A DNA stretch of 64,000 nt from Lanius collurio (GCA_020086605.1 JACBWW010000029.1:4209385-4273384), one strand, 5' to 3'. Counted from the first letter of the stretch, positions 13,876 to 26,779 are shown. The notes: generated from the sequence alone by a model not told the origin. Numbers and translations: made by a program.

Positions 13876-14518
13876 CCTTTGAAATAGCAAGCCATCTCTT
13901 GCATGAAAATGTATTCACCAGAGTGTAGTTAATAGCCAGCTACGAGAGACCATTTTTACCACTGAAAATTGCAGCTAATTCATCATATCTCAAGGGCTGG
14001 TTTTTTTTTTTCACTGCAAACTTTCATTCCATCAATACAATTCTTTGTACAAGACAGCCCTGATAATGCAGAATAAAGCCAAAGCTTGGAGAAATAAAGA
14101 GAGAACGTGCACTCTGTGAGCCCAGAGCAAGACAGAAAAGCTGAATAACACCCAGTGCTGAGGAGTATCAACCCCCCTAAAGAAGTGGCTGCAGAGCTCC
14201 CCCTGCTTTGGCTGCAGCTCATTAGATTCCAAACCTCCACAAACTTCTCCCGAAATGCAGGTGAACTCTGGTGTCAAGATCACAGCTATAATTGCAGCTT
14301 TTCCCTGAACAGGGGCTGCTCAGACTTACCTGGCAGCAAACAGATATTAGACAGAGCAGCAAGTCCCACAGACTCCTCAGTCAGCTCACACTGAGGCAAG
14401 ATCTAAAATCCAGAAATAACAGGGCAAACCTGCAGTGGGCTTTATTTGTCACTGTCTCCTTTTTATAAACATTTTCTGCAAAGAAAGTTAAGGGCATGGT
14501 ACATGAAACAACAGCATA

Positions 14519-14556
14519 AACAATAATATTACTTCTGAACAATAATATTACTTCTG
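14519..14556. repeat. Exact 19-bp tandem duplication
   Basis: The unit AACAATAATATTACTTCTG occurs twice in perfect head-to-tail order (14519-14537 and 14538-14556). Perfect identity points to a recent replication-slippage duplication. Each unit contains an ACAAT core that resembles a SOX site. Confidence 0.95.
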
Positions 14557-15600
14557 CTAAAATCAAATCATGGTCGTAAACGTAGAAAAACATGAGGAAA
14601 CATCTTTTTAAAAGCACCTAAAGACCAGGAGAAGGAAAAAAAAGAATGCTGTATTCAGTTGCATTTACTTATCTAGTTTTCATACCACATGATCAATAAA
14701 TTAAAATTATTTTTTCATATTTAAATTTGAAAATTGTCATCTTCAGCACTGGCAAGGGATGATGGGAAGCAGGGAGAGGTCTGCACCTTTGTGCTGACTG
14801 CCTTGAGCATCTCAACACACACAGGTTTGGTTACAAATCTTTGGCCCACTCATTAAAATTTGCTGTCTTGACTCCCTTTTTGTTTACACTAATCATACCC
14901 ACTTCCATATTAACTGGTGAACACAAAACAGGTAAAAACAACAAAACAGTGAGCCAGACTGTGACACCACACACTCCAGACACCAACTCAGCAAAGACAC
15001 TCCAGGCCTGGGTGTTGTGTGCCTGTTTGATGGGTCCTCAGTACCTGCTGAATCAGATTAGAAATTCAGGGGTGGGGATGAATATTGAAATGCTAAAATC
15101 TTCAGCAATTCTGGCATCCATAGGGAAAAATCCATGAGATAGGACTGACAAAAAATAAACTAGGGCATGAGAATTATTAATCTCTTTAAAGCTCAGGGAG
15201 GGCTCCCTGCCTGGCACTGCAGCCTCTGGAGGATGCATCCCCACAGCTCTGCAGCCACACTCAACTCCACATATTTATGTGTGTGTGTGTTTTATCACAT
15301 GCTAACATGGGACTTGCTCTGATTTGTATATGGGATTTAAAAAAGCGAAGTTTCCATCAAACTTGGGGAAAACCTTAATGGTGATTTAAGGCAGTGAAGT
15401 CTGGCTTGCCACCAGACTGTGACAGCACTGTATTTTTTTTCTGCCAGGGTTAGGTGCTCTCTGGTGCGGCAGCATTCTTTATCTCTTTTTTAACAAAGAA
15501 TATATTAATCATTTATGAAGCTGTGGAATCTTTTCTGGACTCTGAGCACTGTTAAAGACACAGGGTAGGCAGCATGTGGCAGGAGAAGCCAGGCAGAGGG
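14557..15600. other. Non-coding stretch
   Basis: AT-rich DNA without a supportable gene. It contains a short TG run near 15281-15290 and several T-rich tracts. No repeat family is recognised. Confidence 0.6.
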
Positions 15601-15604
15601 AGCC

Positions 15605-15680
15605 TGGACGTGGCTGCAGCTCTGGGTCTGTCTGAGGGCCACGTCACGGCCACGTCTGGCAGGTTTGGAAACACACGTCA
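15605..15680. promoter_or_regulatory. Cluster of ACGT-core sites
   Basis: Four ACGT cores occur in about 73 bp: 15608-15611, within GCCACGTCA at 15638-15646, within GCCACGTCT at 15649-15657, and in ACGTCA at 15675-15680. The two central sites are spaced 11 bp apart, one helical turn, as a near-tandem repeat. Read on the minus strand, the first of these is TGACGTGGC, which matches the consensus known for the ATF6/XBP1 unfolded-protein-response element and related CREB/ATF sites. No promoter or transcript start is visible beside it, so the regulatory role is inferred from site density only. An A13 run follows at 15735-15747. Confidence 0.35.
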
Positions 15681-16079
15681 GCAGGTTGGCCTCCAGTTTG
15701 TGTTCATGAATAAATTTCACTTTGCAAAAGCAACAAAAAAAAAAAAAGAGGAAAAAATAAAAAAGCCAGCAGCACCCCTGGCTGCACAGGGTAAAGCTAC
15801 TCAGCTTTCAGCCCATGTGCTTAATAATATCACCTAAGGCCATGCCGTGAACACACCGTCTAGGGAGCCTTTCTGCTCATTTTTTTTCCCTCTCTGCCAC
15901 ATTTCATCATGCTTAATAATAAAATTCAATAATTGTTAGCATGGAGATGAACCGCTTTCTCTGGGAATAGCCCTGAAAAAACAGCAAGCAACGTGGTGAG
16001 GTGCTCCTGCACAAAACCCAAAAGGAATTCCCAGCCCCTTGTGCCCTCCTTTGAGCAACTGCTGTCCTCAGTGCTTTGT

Positions 16080-16330
16080 ATTTTGCCGAGCTGTCAGAAA
16101 TGTCCCTGTTTGGGAAAAAGGACCCGCAAGGCAGCGGCAGCCTCGGAGCATGAGACTGACATATATAATCTAGATTGGCTCTCCCAGGCAGACCTTTGAT
16201 TGAGGAGGAAGAAGAGCAGCTGGTCAAAGTAATCTGCTCAGAGCAATTTGCATAATTTTCTCCCCCGTTTCCTCCGGCATTGTGAGCGTGTCTGGAGAGG
16301 AACACAAGCGGCAGATGCTGCGCCGCTCTG
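16080..16330. promoter_or_regulatory. Candidate enhancer: TCF/LEF, E-box, POU octamer
   Basis: This block has a dense, ordered set of motifs. These are a 10-bp palindrome AATCTAGATT (16167-16176), the TCF/LEF consensus CCTTTGAT (16193-16200), an E-box CAGCTG (16217-16222), a second TCAAAG core (16224-16229) and a perfect octamer ATTTGCAT (16246-16253). It keeps about ten CpGs in otherwise CpG-poor DNA, a common signature of constrained non-coding sequence. No intact coding frame explains the block. Function is inferred from motif content; conservation was not tested. Confidence 0.4.
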
Positions 16331-16440
16331 TCACAGGGTACAGCAAAGTGGAGAACGTGGGTCAGAATTCATCTGCTAAATATCCCCAACAGGTTAAACA
16401 GTTCTGGAGAGCTTCAGTCACAGATCTCCTTTTCAAAAGC

Positions 16441-16464
16441 TTTTTCTTTTTTTTTTTTTTTTTT
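16441..16464. repeat. Poly-T tract
   Basis: There are 24 bases of T with a single C at 16446, followed by a pyrimidine-rich tail. It may be a simple repeat or the tail of a decayed minus-strand retrocopy, but no retrocopy body is recognised next to it. Confidence 0.9.
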
Positions 16465-18640
16465 GTCGTCTTCTTTTTCCCTTCACTGAGTACAAATGAT
16501 TCCATTTCTCCAGCAGTCTCATGCTTCCTTTCACACTTGTGTGCTATTCAGAAAGATGCTCTTTGTATTTCTTTATGGAGCTGGCTTCCAGGACCAAGTA
16601 TGTCTTTCCCCTGCTTGGATGAAGAACCCATTACAAATGGGTTATTTGAGAACAGAAACCCAGGCTTCTGGATTAAAAATGAATGTGCATTTAATATTAA
16701 ACACAGCGTTGTTAATTGTGGCAAAGAAGGATAAAAACCATCCTCTGCAGTTTCAGTTTTGTATTGGGTTTGGGACACTGGTGGAAGCTGTAAATCTTGC
16801 AGCTGACTCACCCGCTTCCAAAATGGTTGCCTAAAATTTGGCATCTGGCTTATGGTCCTGCTGAGATGAAGTACTGATATTTATCCTGACTTTTGAATAC
16901 TTTACGGGACAAGGGAAGTAATTATTTAAGCAATCAAAAAGCCACTTTTCTCCAAAATTTCTTCCCAAGCTGTTGGAAGCAAATAATACTGGTTCTATTT
17001 AAATTATTTGCAGGAGCCCAACGGAGTGGATTTTACAACTCACCTCTGGTAAGTGCCCAGCAGCCACATTTCCTAACCCCAGGGGACACTGCCTGCAGGA
17101 AAGACCCTGAACCAGCCCCAGGGGCTCTGCTCTCACCCTCTCCCTTGCTGATTTAAAATAAGCAAAGTCATCAGCAGAGACTGTTAATTTTTCCTTGTGA
17201 ATGCTCCAAAAATTAAGTCTAAAATGGTCCAGGAAAAAACCTCAAACACATAAATATTGTTCCTACTCTTCCCTCCTGGGAAGCCTTCCCAAAAAAAGGC
17301 AACCACTCTGACTGAGGATGGGAATCCTCCAGCAAAGGTGGGGAGGCAACAGAACCTTCTTGAAATAGTAGTGAAAGACAAAAGTATACTATTGGAAGGT
17401 AACCACGAGTTTAGCACTCCTGATTCAGAGCTCCCACGAGGGTGCCTACAGCAGGTTGGCAGCTCCCATGCTGCATCCAAGGCCACAGGGACACAGAGGA
17501 ATTTAGTTCATCCACTCTCCAGCACTATCAGACGTCAGCTCCCTCCACAACTGGAGCTCAGACAGTGAAGCAATTCCCCACATGTCCCTGTTGGCCATCT
17601 GGGAAGCCACTGTCCCAGCAGCAGTAAAATGCCCTGTGCTGTGCAGTCCCACACTGGATAACAATAGGCTGTTACCCATGCTTGTTTCCAGAACAGGGGC
17701 CAACATCTATTTTAGACTTTGCAGGAAGCCATGGTCTCACGGTGATGAAAGCAAGTGAAAGGACTCCACTCCAAATGGGGATTGCCACACTCACTCCTTG
17801 TCCACCATTTGTCAAAAATTGTTACAACCCTACAAAAAAAAAAAAAAAAATAGTTTGGGTTTTTTATCCCTTCCCTCAACATTATTAACATTTTTTGTGC
17901 AATTTCAAAAATATGGTCCTTCCTCTCTCAACTCTCTTTCCCCAACGGATTTGACTCAGGGCTTTTTTAGAGTTTTTCCAGAGCTTTTAAAATAAAAAGC
18001 TGGAAACAAATTGAAAAATCCCAGGGATTTCCCACCTCTGCATCTGCCCTTATTTCAGTGACCAAGTTCCTTCCAGGTGTGGATCCTCAAGTCCATCCTT
18101 GATGCATTTCATTACTTGGGTGTTTGGTCACACTGACTGCTCCATGCCTGATGTGACACCACTGGTGCCTCACAATGCCAACCTGAGAAGCTTCTTGAGG
18201 GACTGGCACACACTGGTGAGTGCCCCTCTGACCTTCACAGGCACCTGGCAGCTCCCTGAGGTTTTTGCTCTTTTCACCCAGCTATAGACTCTGAAGGAGC
18301 TCAGCTGGAAAGAAAGAGCCAGGACCAAGATTTCCACCATATCCCCTCTCCACTACCATGGCAAGAGACAGGAACTTCCTGATAGCAAAAGGAGAAGACT
18401 GGAAGCCTTGTGTTACTGATTTGGGACAAGAATACCTTCAGCCAAAAGAAAAACGTGGACTCTTTTGATACAGAACAAGAAAGAGAAAGGACAAAAGTTT
18501 TCTTTAGCTGTTTTTCCTTAGTGTTCCTCCCAATCCTGCCTCTCTGAGCTGAGCCTAGCTAAGCCAGCTGCTGAAACACGGCTCCAGCCCTGGCTATCCC
18601 TCTTGGAAGGGTGAAGCCAAGCCACCTGGGCTGCAGCCCC
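16465..18640. other. Non-coding stretch
   Basis: No supportable gene. It includes a 17-base A run at 17834-17850. Open frames are short or interrupted by homopolymers and none resembles a known protein. Confidence 0.6.
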
Positions 18641-18644
18641 ACAC

Positions 18645-18745
18645 AGGAGATGTGATTAATTTTTGGGCAACGAGTGATTTGTTGGCATGACAGCCATAAA
18701 CAACAGACTCCATTAATTAACATGAGAGCGGAGTGTCTGGGTTGT
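18645..18745. promoter_or_regulatory. Homeodomain-rich candidate element
   Basis: TGATTAAT lies near 18653-18660, a CCATAAA HOX13-like site near 18694-18700 and a full TTAATTAA at 18713-18720, with CpGs retained at both ends. The texture is like conserved non-coding elements of developmental loci. This is low-confidence inference, since short AT-rich cores are frequent by chance. Confidence 0.3.
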
Positions 18746-19075
18746 TCCTCAGTTTTGCATCCAACAGCACCTACTCTGCCCTTGTTCATCTGGACAATAT
18801 CCCAGAAATAAAAACTAAAACACTTCGGAAAATAAACATATTTAGGATATTAAAAGAGTTATCCTTTAACTCTGTGTTAACATGTCCTGGGAGGTTTTTC
18901 TTTCTTGAGGTAGTTAATTACAAAAACTCAAAGAGTTAATTTATTCTGTAAAAGTGCCTTTCATTGTTCTGTTAGCACATCTGGTAAAATCACAGTTTTC
19001 ATTTAGTAATCCAACATGTCCTGTACCCTCTCCCTCATCTCCTGTTACTATTAGTGTCAGCTTTGTACTAACCCT

Positions 19076-19140
19076 CCTTTTTCTCTTCTCTTTTTTATCC
19101 TTTTTTTTCTTTTTTTTTTTTTTTTTTGGTGTGTGTGTGG
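19076..19140. repeat. Pyrimidine tract followed by short GT repeat
   Basis: A C/T tract, essentially poly-T from 19101 to 19127 with one interruption, runs into a short GT dinucleotide repeat. It is a compound simple sequence, likely length-polymorphic. Confidence 0.9.
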
Positions 19141-20580
19141 AAACTAACTACCTTTCAGTCACTGAAATGCTAATTTCAGAGACTGGCAGTAGGCAGCTAG
19201 AAGATAATGTTACATGTTTCCATCCTCCCACGGGGGAAAAACCTGGAGGAATCACAACATCTGAGATGCTTTTGCATTTTGGATAGGAAGACAAAGGGAA
19301 AACAGTTCGTGTGTATACACAGACACAAATGCATTTGGAGACTGGGTCTTAGAGATTAAAAACATAATTGATATTGGGTGCATTTGCTCCTTACAGGGCA
19401 GGTAAGGGAGAGATCTCAGCTTTAGATTCTCAGAAAGAGGAGAAACACCACTGGCAACTCCCTGCTTGAAATAAATATCTTGATGGGTCTATTTCTTCTC
19501 TGGAATACACACCAGGAAATGGCAGTATTCTGCACACAAGTACAGAATATTTGTCATATTTTCTTGCCGTGTCACTTTTTCAGCACTGCTTCATTGAGGC
19601 CTGTTCCTGAAGGAACAATTGCCTTATTGTCACCCTGGATGTCCCAGGAGCAATGCAACACAACCAAACCAAGAGGAGGGGGGCGGAAGGGAGACTGAAA
19701 AAGTAGAACAACTTTTTCAGCATGAATCACTGGGCTTAAGTGGATCCTTCCGACACAGCAGCTTGGTCTGCTGAAATCCTGTCCCTGCTTCCTCCTCTCA
19801 GTGTGTGTGGGCTCATGCTGTTGCTTCCTCTCTCCACTTTGGGTATTTTGGGTTCTCCCTGCTCAAAAGAGGATAAACAAACCCCCAAACTAGTAAAATC
19901 TCTGATGCTGCTTTTGGGAGAACACACAAATTCCTTGTCATCTCTACCTGACAAAAAGAGATTGGCCCAGAGCACCTCAAAAAAATGAAAAAGATTTCTT
20001 TGTTCCAGTTTGGTTTTTAATGCAGCATTGCTGGTTTTCATCAGTTCTGATTTGGCCTGGAAGGAGGCAATCCATGCAATTTCCAATGACCAGCAAAGAC
20101 CAGACTTTGGCAAGTGAAAGTACCAAGCAAAGGCAGGTTGCAGCTCAGGCCTTGACACACGAGGACAGAAGGGCCAAGAAACCAAACCTTGGCTGGAAAT
20201 CCAAACTCGGACACCACAAGACTTGTTATTAGCAGTGGGAGGGAAGGACATGATGCTGAATTTAAATCCACAAATTAAACCAAGCACAAACTGGATCCAA
20301 AAAGGAGAAGAACATCCAAAAACATTGACTACAGCAGAGTCTGCTGGTTAGCTGAAATCTCAGGGCAATGAGTTGCAGCAACATTTCACAGCATACTTGA
20401 CTGTGTACCACAGAGAGCTGCTAGCATGAGGAAAAATAAAATTATTTGAGCACTTACTTGGACACATTAGCAACTAATTCTTGGTGGAGTAGGAGAACTG
20501 GGCTTAGACAAAGCTGTTACTTTTCAGTCCAGATTCTTTCCTGCTCTCTAATACTCGGCTCAGTTCCCCCATGGCTGTCT
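19141..20580. other. Non-coding stretch
   Basis: No supportable gene. A minus-strand frame of 183 codons (19736-20287) overlaps open frames on the plus strand and shows no recognisable domain, so it is not called. Confidence 0.6.
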
Positions 20581-21245
20581 GGTGTGTTATAAAAGCAATC
20601 ATACCAATTAAGCAATTCTGACCATTTTGAACTCATAATATTTGAGTATCTGCATCTTGGCCTTCACTGACATCATCATAAGCAATTGCACGAATTTCAC
20701 TTTAAAAGTTACCTCTCTTCAGCTGAGCCACAGGGATCACCATGCCAAAACTTGAAGTCCGTTGCAAATGCTATGCTGGGGAGCTTAAACTGTGATCAAA
20801 TTTCTCATCAGAGAGCCAGCAAAATCCTTGAGAAAATTATCCTGCTTGCTGCCCCACTTCATGCCAGAGGCATTTTTCCCTGGGGTCAGGGGATCAGGCT
20901 GACCTAGCACCAAGATATTATATCTGTGCCTTCAAAGTGGTGGCGTGGATGCAGATCACTCAGTATTTTTGTATCAGGCTCTTGGTTAGATCCTACACAC
21001 ATATTTAAGGGAATTACTATAGACTCCCTTTATTTTCTTTTTATTTTTCCATTCCAGAGAATGCTCATTGTTATTGCGTTTTTAAGCTGAGGCTCAAGGA
21101 TCACATTTGATTGCATAGGACAAACCATTTTAAGTGGTAAAGCTTAAGGATGGAAAAAATGAAAATTATGTAATTTAATAATGAACCGCAACAATGGAGC
21201 ACAATCTCCCTTCATATTATTGACAATGATCATCTCCGGCTGCCA
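20580..21245. promoter_or_regulatory. Conserved-looking AT-rich blocks
   Basis: Two sub-blocks stand out by motif texture. The first, at about 20585-20700, carries CAATTAAGCAATT, which includes an NK-homeodomain-like AAGCAATT. The second, at about 21065-21240, carries TTTTAAGTGG, ACCGCAACAATGG and ATTGACAATGATCA, with SOX-like ACAAT cores and retained CpGs. No coding frame fits. Support is limited to appearance. Confidence 0.25.
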
Positions 21246-24035
21246 GCACTGCTTGCTGTGAGGATTCAAGATTTTCCCTGTGCCAGCACAGACCTCACTC
21301 CCATTTCCAAGCTTTCCAAGTGCAAACAGACCACAGGCTGCTTTGCATTACACGGAGGCCTGCTCATCAGTTTTCTGTGAAAGGCTTTCACGGATTTTTA
21401 CAACCTGGTGTGTGCACATGGGCATGTAGCACCTTCCCTGCAATGTTCTGCTGACCTCCAAGCACATGCACAAAGAAGTGGTTTGGCTGCACAGAGGGCA
21501 CCTTGAGGCAATCCTTGTATTTCCTGTGGAGGAAGACCTTTGCTCAGCACAGAGAGAGCAAAGTATTCCTGCTGGGCTGGGCATTTCTATGGCCAGCAGA
21601 AAGCTCCTCCTCATGGAGTCCCATTGCCTGTCAACATTGTGTTCCTCTGGGCAAAGCCAGCCCCTGGCCTTTGGTTTCCAGCTCACTCTGCTTCTTGTTC
21701 CCTGAATTTCTGCATTTGAAAAAAGCCCCAAATCTCAGCTGAAATCTCACTTCAGTCTGGCAGCCCCTGCCACATTCCTTGTCTAGGTGGAGCCATATGT
21801 GGGGTGTGTGGTTTGAAGCCCACCATCAGCCAGGTTTCAAGTGCAAACCTTTCAACAGAGTCAAGCTCACAGTTCCAACAAGCCTATGACTTTTACCTGA
21901 CCTGCTGTCAGTATTTTGAGCCCTCTGTTCTTTTGGAGGCAAGTTTCTTGTCCAGCAGACTGTTCCCTCAGATTAACAGAGCATGGTGACACACTGAGCT
22001 GTCACACTTAGCTGGTATTCAATGGATCAGTCCTTATGAATAATCAACATTTTGAAATTAATAAGGGAAGGGCTTCCAAGGTCTATCTAGGATGATAAAG
22101 CTGTTAGTGACAGTGGTACAATGAAGACTTTTACATTGGAAGCAACCTGCCATATTTCTCATTGCTCATGTAGGAAGGTCGGCTCCTCAATTCCATATGA
22201 TCAGGACGGTCCCAAGAAGAGGACAGGAAGACTACACAAAGTGATAAAGGAAAATCAATTCTATAAAAACAAGCTACAGCCCAAACCTCCACCAGAAAAT
22301 CCAGCAAAATTCAAAAGCTCTCCAACAAAACAAATCTGGAGATCCAAGTAAATTGGATTGCCTAAACTATAGATTCACTTCCTTCTGGTGAAACATCTGT
22401 GGAGGCTGCTCATATCCTGGCCCTTCCACCCACTCCCACATTCCAGCACCCAAAAAGTAAAAATGAGATCTGTTCTTCAGAGGCTGGCTAGCACAAACAC
22501 TCCAGTGCCAGGTATGTGCAGCTGCGTGCTTGATTGCTAATCCATCTGCAGGGCTCGGCGTGGGCCACTTTTGTTTGAGCCTCAAGTAAGGATGGGAAAA
22601 TGGGTTGGAATAAATAATGTGAAAGCCCTTGGCCTTTTGCCTCTTTTGAAAGCTGAATTGGAAACAAAAGTTCCTTCCAGGTTCTCAAACGCTTGGTTTA
22701 TGCCACCCATTTGATTATTGTGCTGCTCCATTTTTGGATCCCATGTGGGAGAGCAGGCCCACACTGCTTTTCTCCCACTGCCCTCCCAGACTCGCTGGAA
22801 GCAGAGGCAGCCTGTAGGAAACCTGTTTTGTGGAAACATTAACCCAAAGGTTTTGCATCAGAAGAGTTCAGTGAGCACAGGAGAATATTCAGCATTGGAG
22901 AATGTGAGGGAACAAAGTGTTAAATCTGGAACTAAACTCTAGACATCTGAAGGATTGGATGCACCAAGAGTGGATAAGCCACTCCTGGCTTGATCAAGAG
23001 TTGATTTAGCACAATATACAAAAGAAATGCAAAGTTCAGCTAAAAAGCCTTGCTCACTTCTCACTGGTTTATATTTCTTGTTTCTTGTCCTGGCTCTGCC
23101 TCATCCTCTTCTCTCAGTGGGCCATGGGTGTTACCGAGCAGCATGGTAATACATGGCCCACGTCCTAAACCATGGATTTTTGTAAACATCAGTGAATAAA
23201 ATTATTTAACATCCTGCCTGAACATTGTTTTAAACCTCTGGGTACACGTGAGGGAATGCCAGCTGCATAAAACTCACATGAAGGAAGAAAAAGGCTTGTT
23301 TCTGAGTTAATTTTAAGTCACCAGTTCTTGACAGATGAACATTTCAAAATCAAGAACTATCTTGCAGAAAGTGAGATATGGTCAGAGACACCCAAGTAGT
23401 GCCTGACTGAGAGTGAAGCATTTACTTGAACCATGGGAATTCAAGTTTCCAGATTTCTTGAGCTGGAGAGGGACCTTTGAACCAGGGGATTTGCCTCCTA
23501 AGACAAGTTCCTAACTGATGGGATATCAATAAGCCCTCACAGCTGGCACACTGGGACTGGGATTCAAACAACCATTTCCCATCTCTGCAGTGATGTTTCT
23601 TGCACTGAGGGTGTCTCACCTCCACTTCCTAAACCAGCTGCAGGAGCCCCTCAGACACCAAGGCATCTTCCCTAGGACTCACTCTCCTGGCTGCTGCCCC
23701 ACAGCCCAGACCCACACCCCGAGACCTGGGTTTCCCAGTTCAAAGAATGGGATGGTTGCTGATAGAGAAGAAGCCTGGGGGGTCTGATCCTGGCGGGGTG
23801 AGTCTCCCAGTGTCCCCTCATTGCATGTGGCAGCTGGGAGCGCTCCCAGGTAAAACATGAGTGGAAGGGGCACAGTCCTACAACAGTCCTGCACCCTGTC
23901 CCAGCTCCTGGGGGGAAATGACCTATTCCCAGCTCTCTGCTCAGGCTGCGAAAAGGGCACTTCTCCTCCAGAGAGCGGCTTCCCTGCCTCCCTCCAGCTC
24001 CAGGATGAAATGGATTCATCACAAGGTGCTTAGCG
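21246..24035. other. Non-coding stretch
   Basis: No supportable gene. Several frames of 60-130 codons occur on both strands, none with a recognisable family. No transposon or long simple repeat is seen. Confidence 0.6.
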
Positions 24036-24039
24036 GGAT

Positions 24040-24440
24040 GAGCCGTCTCCACTCAAATCCCGGGATTTGCAATTTGTGCTGCTCCGGGGCTGTGGGAGGG
24101 CGCTGGGCTCACTCTCCCTTTCCATTTGACTCAGCCTTCTCATAGCAGGGATTATCCTCCTCTATCAAAGGGAAAGCTGCGGAGCAGACGCCCGCCTATT
24201 CTTCCCGAGCACTGAGCCTGACAGCCGGCTTTTCAGCCCCGCTCCCATTACCAGCTGCCCTACAATGAGCGAGCTAAACTCCACACAAGGCCCACATGGA
24301 GCTCCAGAAGGAGCTGGGGGGCTGGAGGCTGCGGGAGAGGAGAGGGGGAAGCCGGGCAGAGTGGCCAAGGGAGAGAAACAACTCATGCAGATGAGGGAGA
24401 GTTAATCCTATTTAGCACATGTATATTATCAATGAGTGTG
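24040..24440. promoter_or_regulatory. Candidate enhancer with TCF and OTX/PITX-type sites
   Basis: Several signals sit together. There is a perfect 16-bp palindrome (24054-24069, centre CCCGGG, flanks CAAAT/ATTTG), the OTX/PITX-type core GGATTA (24149-24154) and the TCF/LEF consensus ATCAAAGG (24164-24171). A second bicoid-type TAATCC lies at 24403-24408. CpGs are retained throughout 24050-24320 although the window is CpG-poor. The last part, 24380-24440, is AT-rich and conserved-looking. Open frames on both strands are short. The function is inferred and conservation is untested. Confidence 0.4.
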
Positions 24441-26775
24441 TGTGGTGGGGAAGGGCAGGGGGGGAGCCCCCCACTGCAGGCAGGCGGAGGCAGACAAAAA
24501 GGTCATTCATGTGTGGCTCACAGAATTAAGAAGGTACCACAATCTGCTGCTGGTTTGGCACCAAATGCTTCTTCGTATTCAAATCAAAGCCCCTTCCCCC
24601 AACCCAAAGTGAAAAACTTCCTCGATTCCCCGTCCTTGCCTGGATGTGCAATTACCCAGCCCAGTTTTACCCTCTATCCCTTCTGGTGGCAGTGGGGAGA
24701 TGAGGGGCAGCAGCCACATCCCAGGCCTCAAATTTTCTATTTACTCTGAGATTTGAGCCTTAGAAGTGTAACATTGGTGTAGCCCCCATCGTGTTCTAAG
24801 AGTTATCCCAGAAATGGCTAAGGACCCACATTTCCCCAATGCTGAGAGGAGCGTCTAAAACTCTGAGCCCTTCAGAAATTTTGGGTCTAGAATTAAAATA
24901 TCAGCCTGGGAGCTCAGGAATATTTTGGTTTGATCCTGCACCATCATTAGCTGTGCCTTTGCAGAAAGGTTGAATTTGGAAAGATCCTCTCTGTCCAAGT
25001 TTTATCCCTTGCACCTCACAACAAGTGACTTTCTACATCCTCCCAACTTGGCTGTTCAGCATAACTGTGCCTTCCCCTGCAAAGTTCCTGCTTCCTTGAA
25101 CCCATGAAAAGGAATTCAAAACTCAGAGTTCTTTTCAATAACAGTGCGGGGATGAAAGACCAAGGCTGGAGCCAGTCATTTAAAATGCATTAAAAAAAAT
25201 CTGAGGCTTGAATCTACAGTCTGCCCCTTTAGAGGAAAAGCAAAATGTATTTTGGACAAACCACTTGACTGTTTATGAACCACAAGCACAAATATTGCTC
25301 CTTAATTTGCATTCAGTGCCAGAGGAGACCTGCATTCCCCTCTAATGAGCACTGCCAGCCACCCTTTTCCAGGGAGAACTCCCCAGCCACCCCAAAGGAA
25401 CCAGCAATTCCTCTGGGGCCCTGGTGCTGGCTAACTCCAGCCTTTGGATGGCTGCTTGTGCTGCCTTGCACAGAACTCACTTCACCCCCCAGTAATCTCC
25501 TTGCCTTCTCCACAGGAATCAAGGATAGAGGAGCTCTCTCCTCCCCTACTGTACATGCTCATAGGTTTTAATCCAATTAAACTGTTCTCTCCCCTTGACA
25601 GAGTCTCTTTTTTCTTCATTTGCTTTCAATAAAGAAGCATCATTTGCTTGGGAGCATTCCAGGGTTGCAACAACAGGCCCTTTGCTTACATGTGTCGCTT
25701 ACAAGTGGAAAACTGCAAACGAAGCTCAAGATTTATTTTAGAAGGAGGGTAGAAATGGCCCTGTTATTTAATTATTTTTTTTAATGCTTTTAAAACCTTA
25801 TTAAGCAAATTAAATTTCAAGAGACATCTCACTCTTATTCTGGGAAGTCCCTTCCTCGTCCCTTTCTTGTCCCAGATTGGTTTGTCAGCACAGGCTGCCC
25901 ATTGCCTGGCTCCCATAGACCCATCAAGCATCGATTTTGACACTTAACAGAATTAGAAATGCCAGCCATCCAAACCCTGATGGCTTTTCACAGGGAACGA
26001 GCACTAACCTCCATTAGGAAGCCTCCTTTTATCACACAGATCCTCTTAAAATTCAATTTGCAATTAAATTCTCCCCCATCTCCCCAAACCCTGCCAGCTG
26101 CCAGCCCCATTCCACTACCTCCAACACTTATTCCTCAGTCAGATACACCTATTCCAATCCTTTCTGTGATTTAAAAAAACCCCATTACTTACACCACTAC
26201 CCTCTGCTGGAAGGAAGCCACAGTCAATAGGTGAATCAGGTCTGCACCTTGTACCCCTGAGTTAATAAATGCTGAAAAGAGGGTGAGCTGAAGCCTTTGA
26301 TAAATATCTCTTGTGCCAACTGAATAAACTTATTGTCACAATGCAGCACCCCTAAGTTCCTTGTAAAAATGTACTTGAGACATGCAGATAGCAGTGCAAA
26401 ACTCAAATATTGTCAGCCTGCAAATCCTCCAGCCCTCGAGCAAAGAGCTATCTGCAGAGAAACAAAGTGAGGAAAATCCAACTCAAAGATAAGTGGAACT
26501 GCTGTTAATGTGAGGCACTGCACTACCTGGGTTTGATCCAAAAATTAGTCAAGTTCTTCATTTAACTACAGGGGGTGGTTGGATTAGATCCCACTTGGCT
26601 GATGTGCCGGGGGCAGGAACGTGCAATTCTCTATCTTTCTCCTCCTCTTAAATGCTCTCAGACTCTTATGGTATTTTACAAATCATTCAAGGACTTGATG
26701 GGTTAGCAGGAAATTTCCTTTGTGCTGCTGTGCCAGAGACAAGGAACAGATCTGGTAGGCAGCTCTTCATTTTAC
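24441..26775. other. Non-coding stretch
   Basis: No supportable gene. A G/C-rich run around 24450-24490 and a T-rich tract near 25765-25790 are visible. No repeat family is recognised. Confidence 0.6.
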
Positions 26776-26779
26776 AGTG

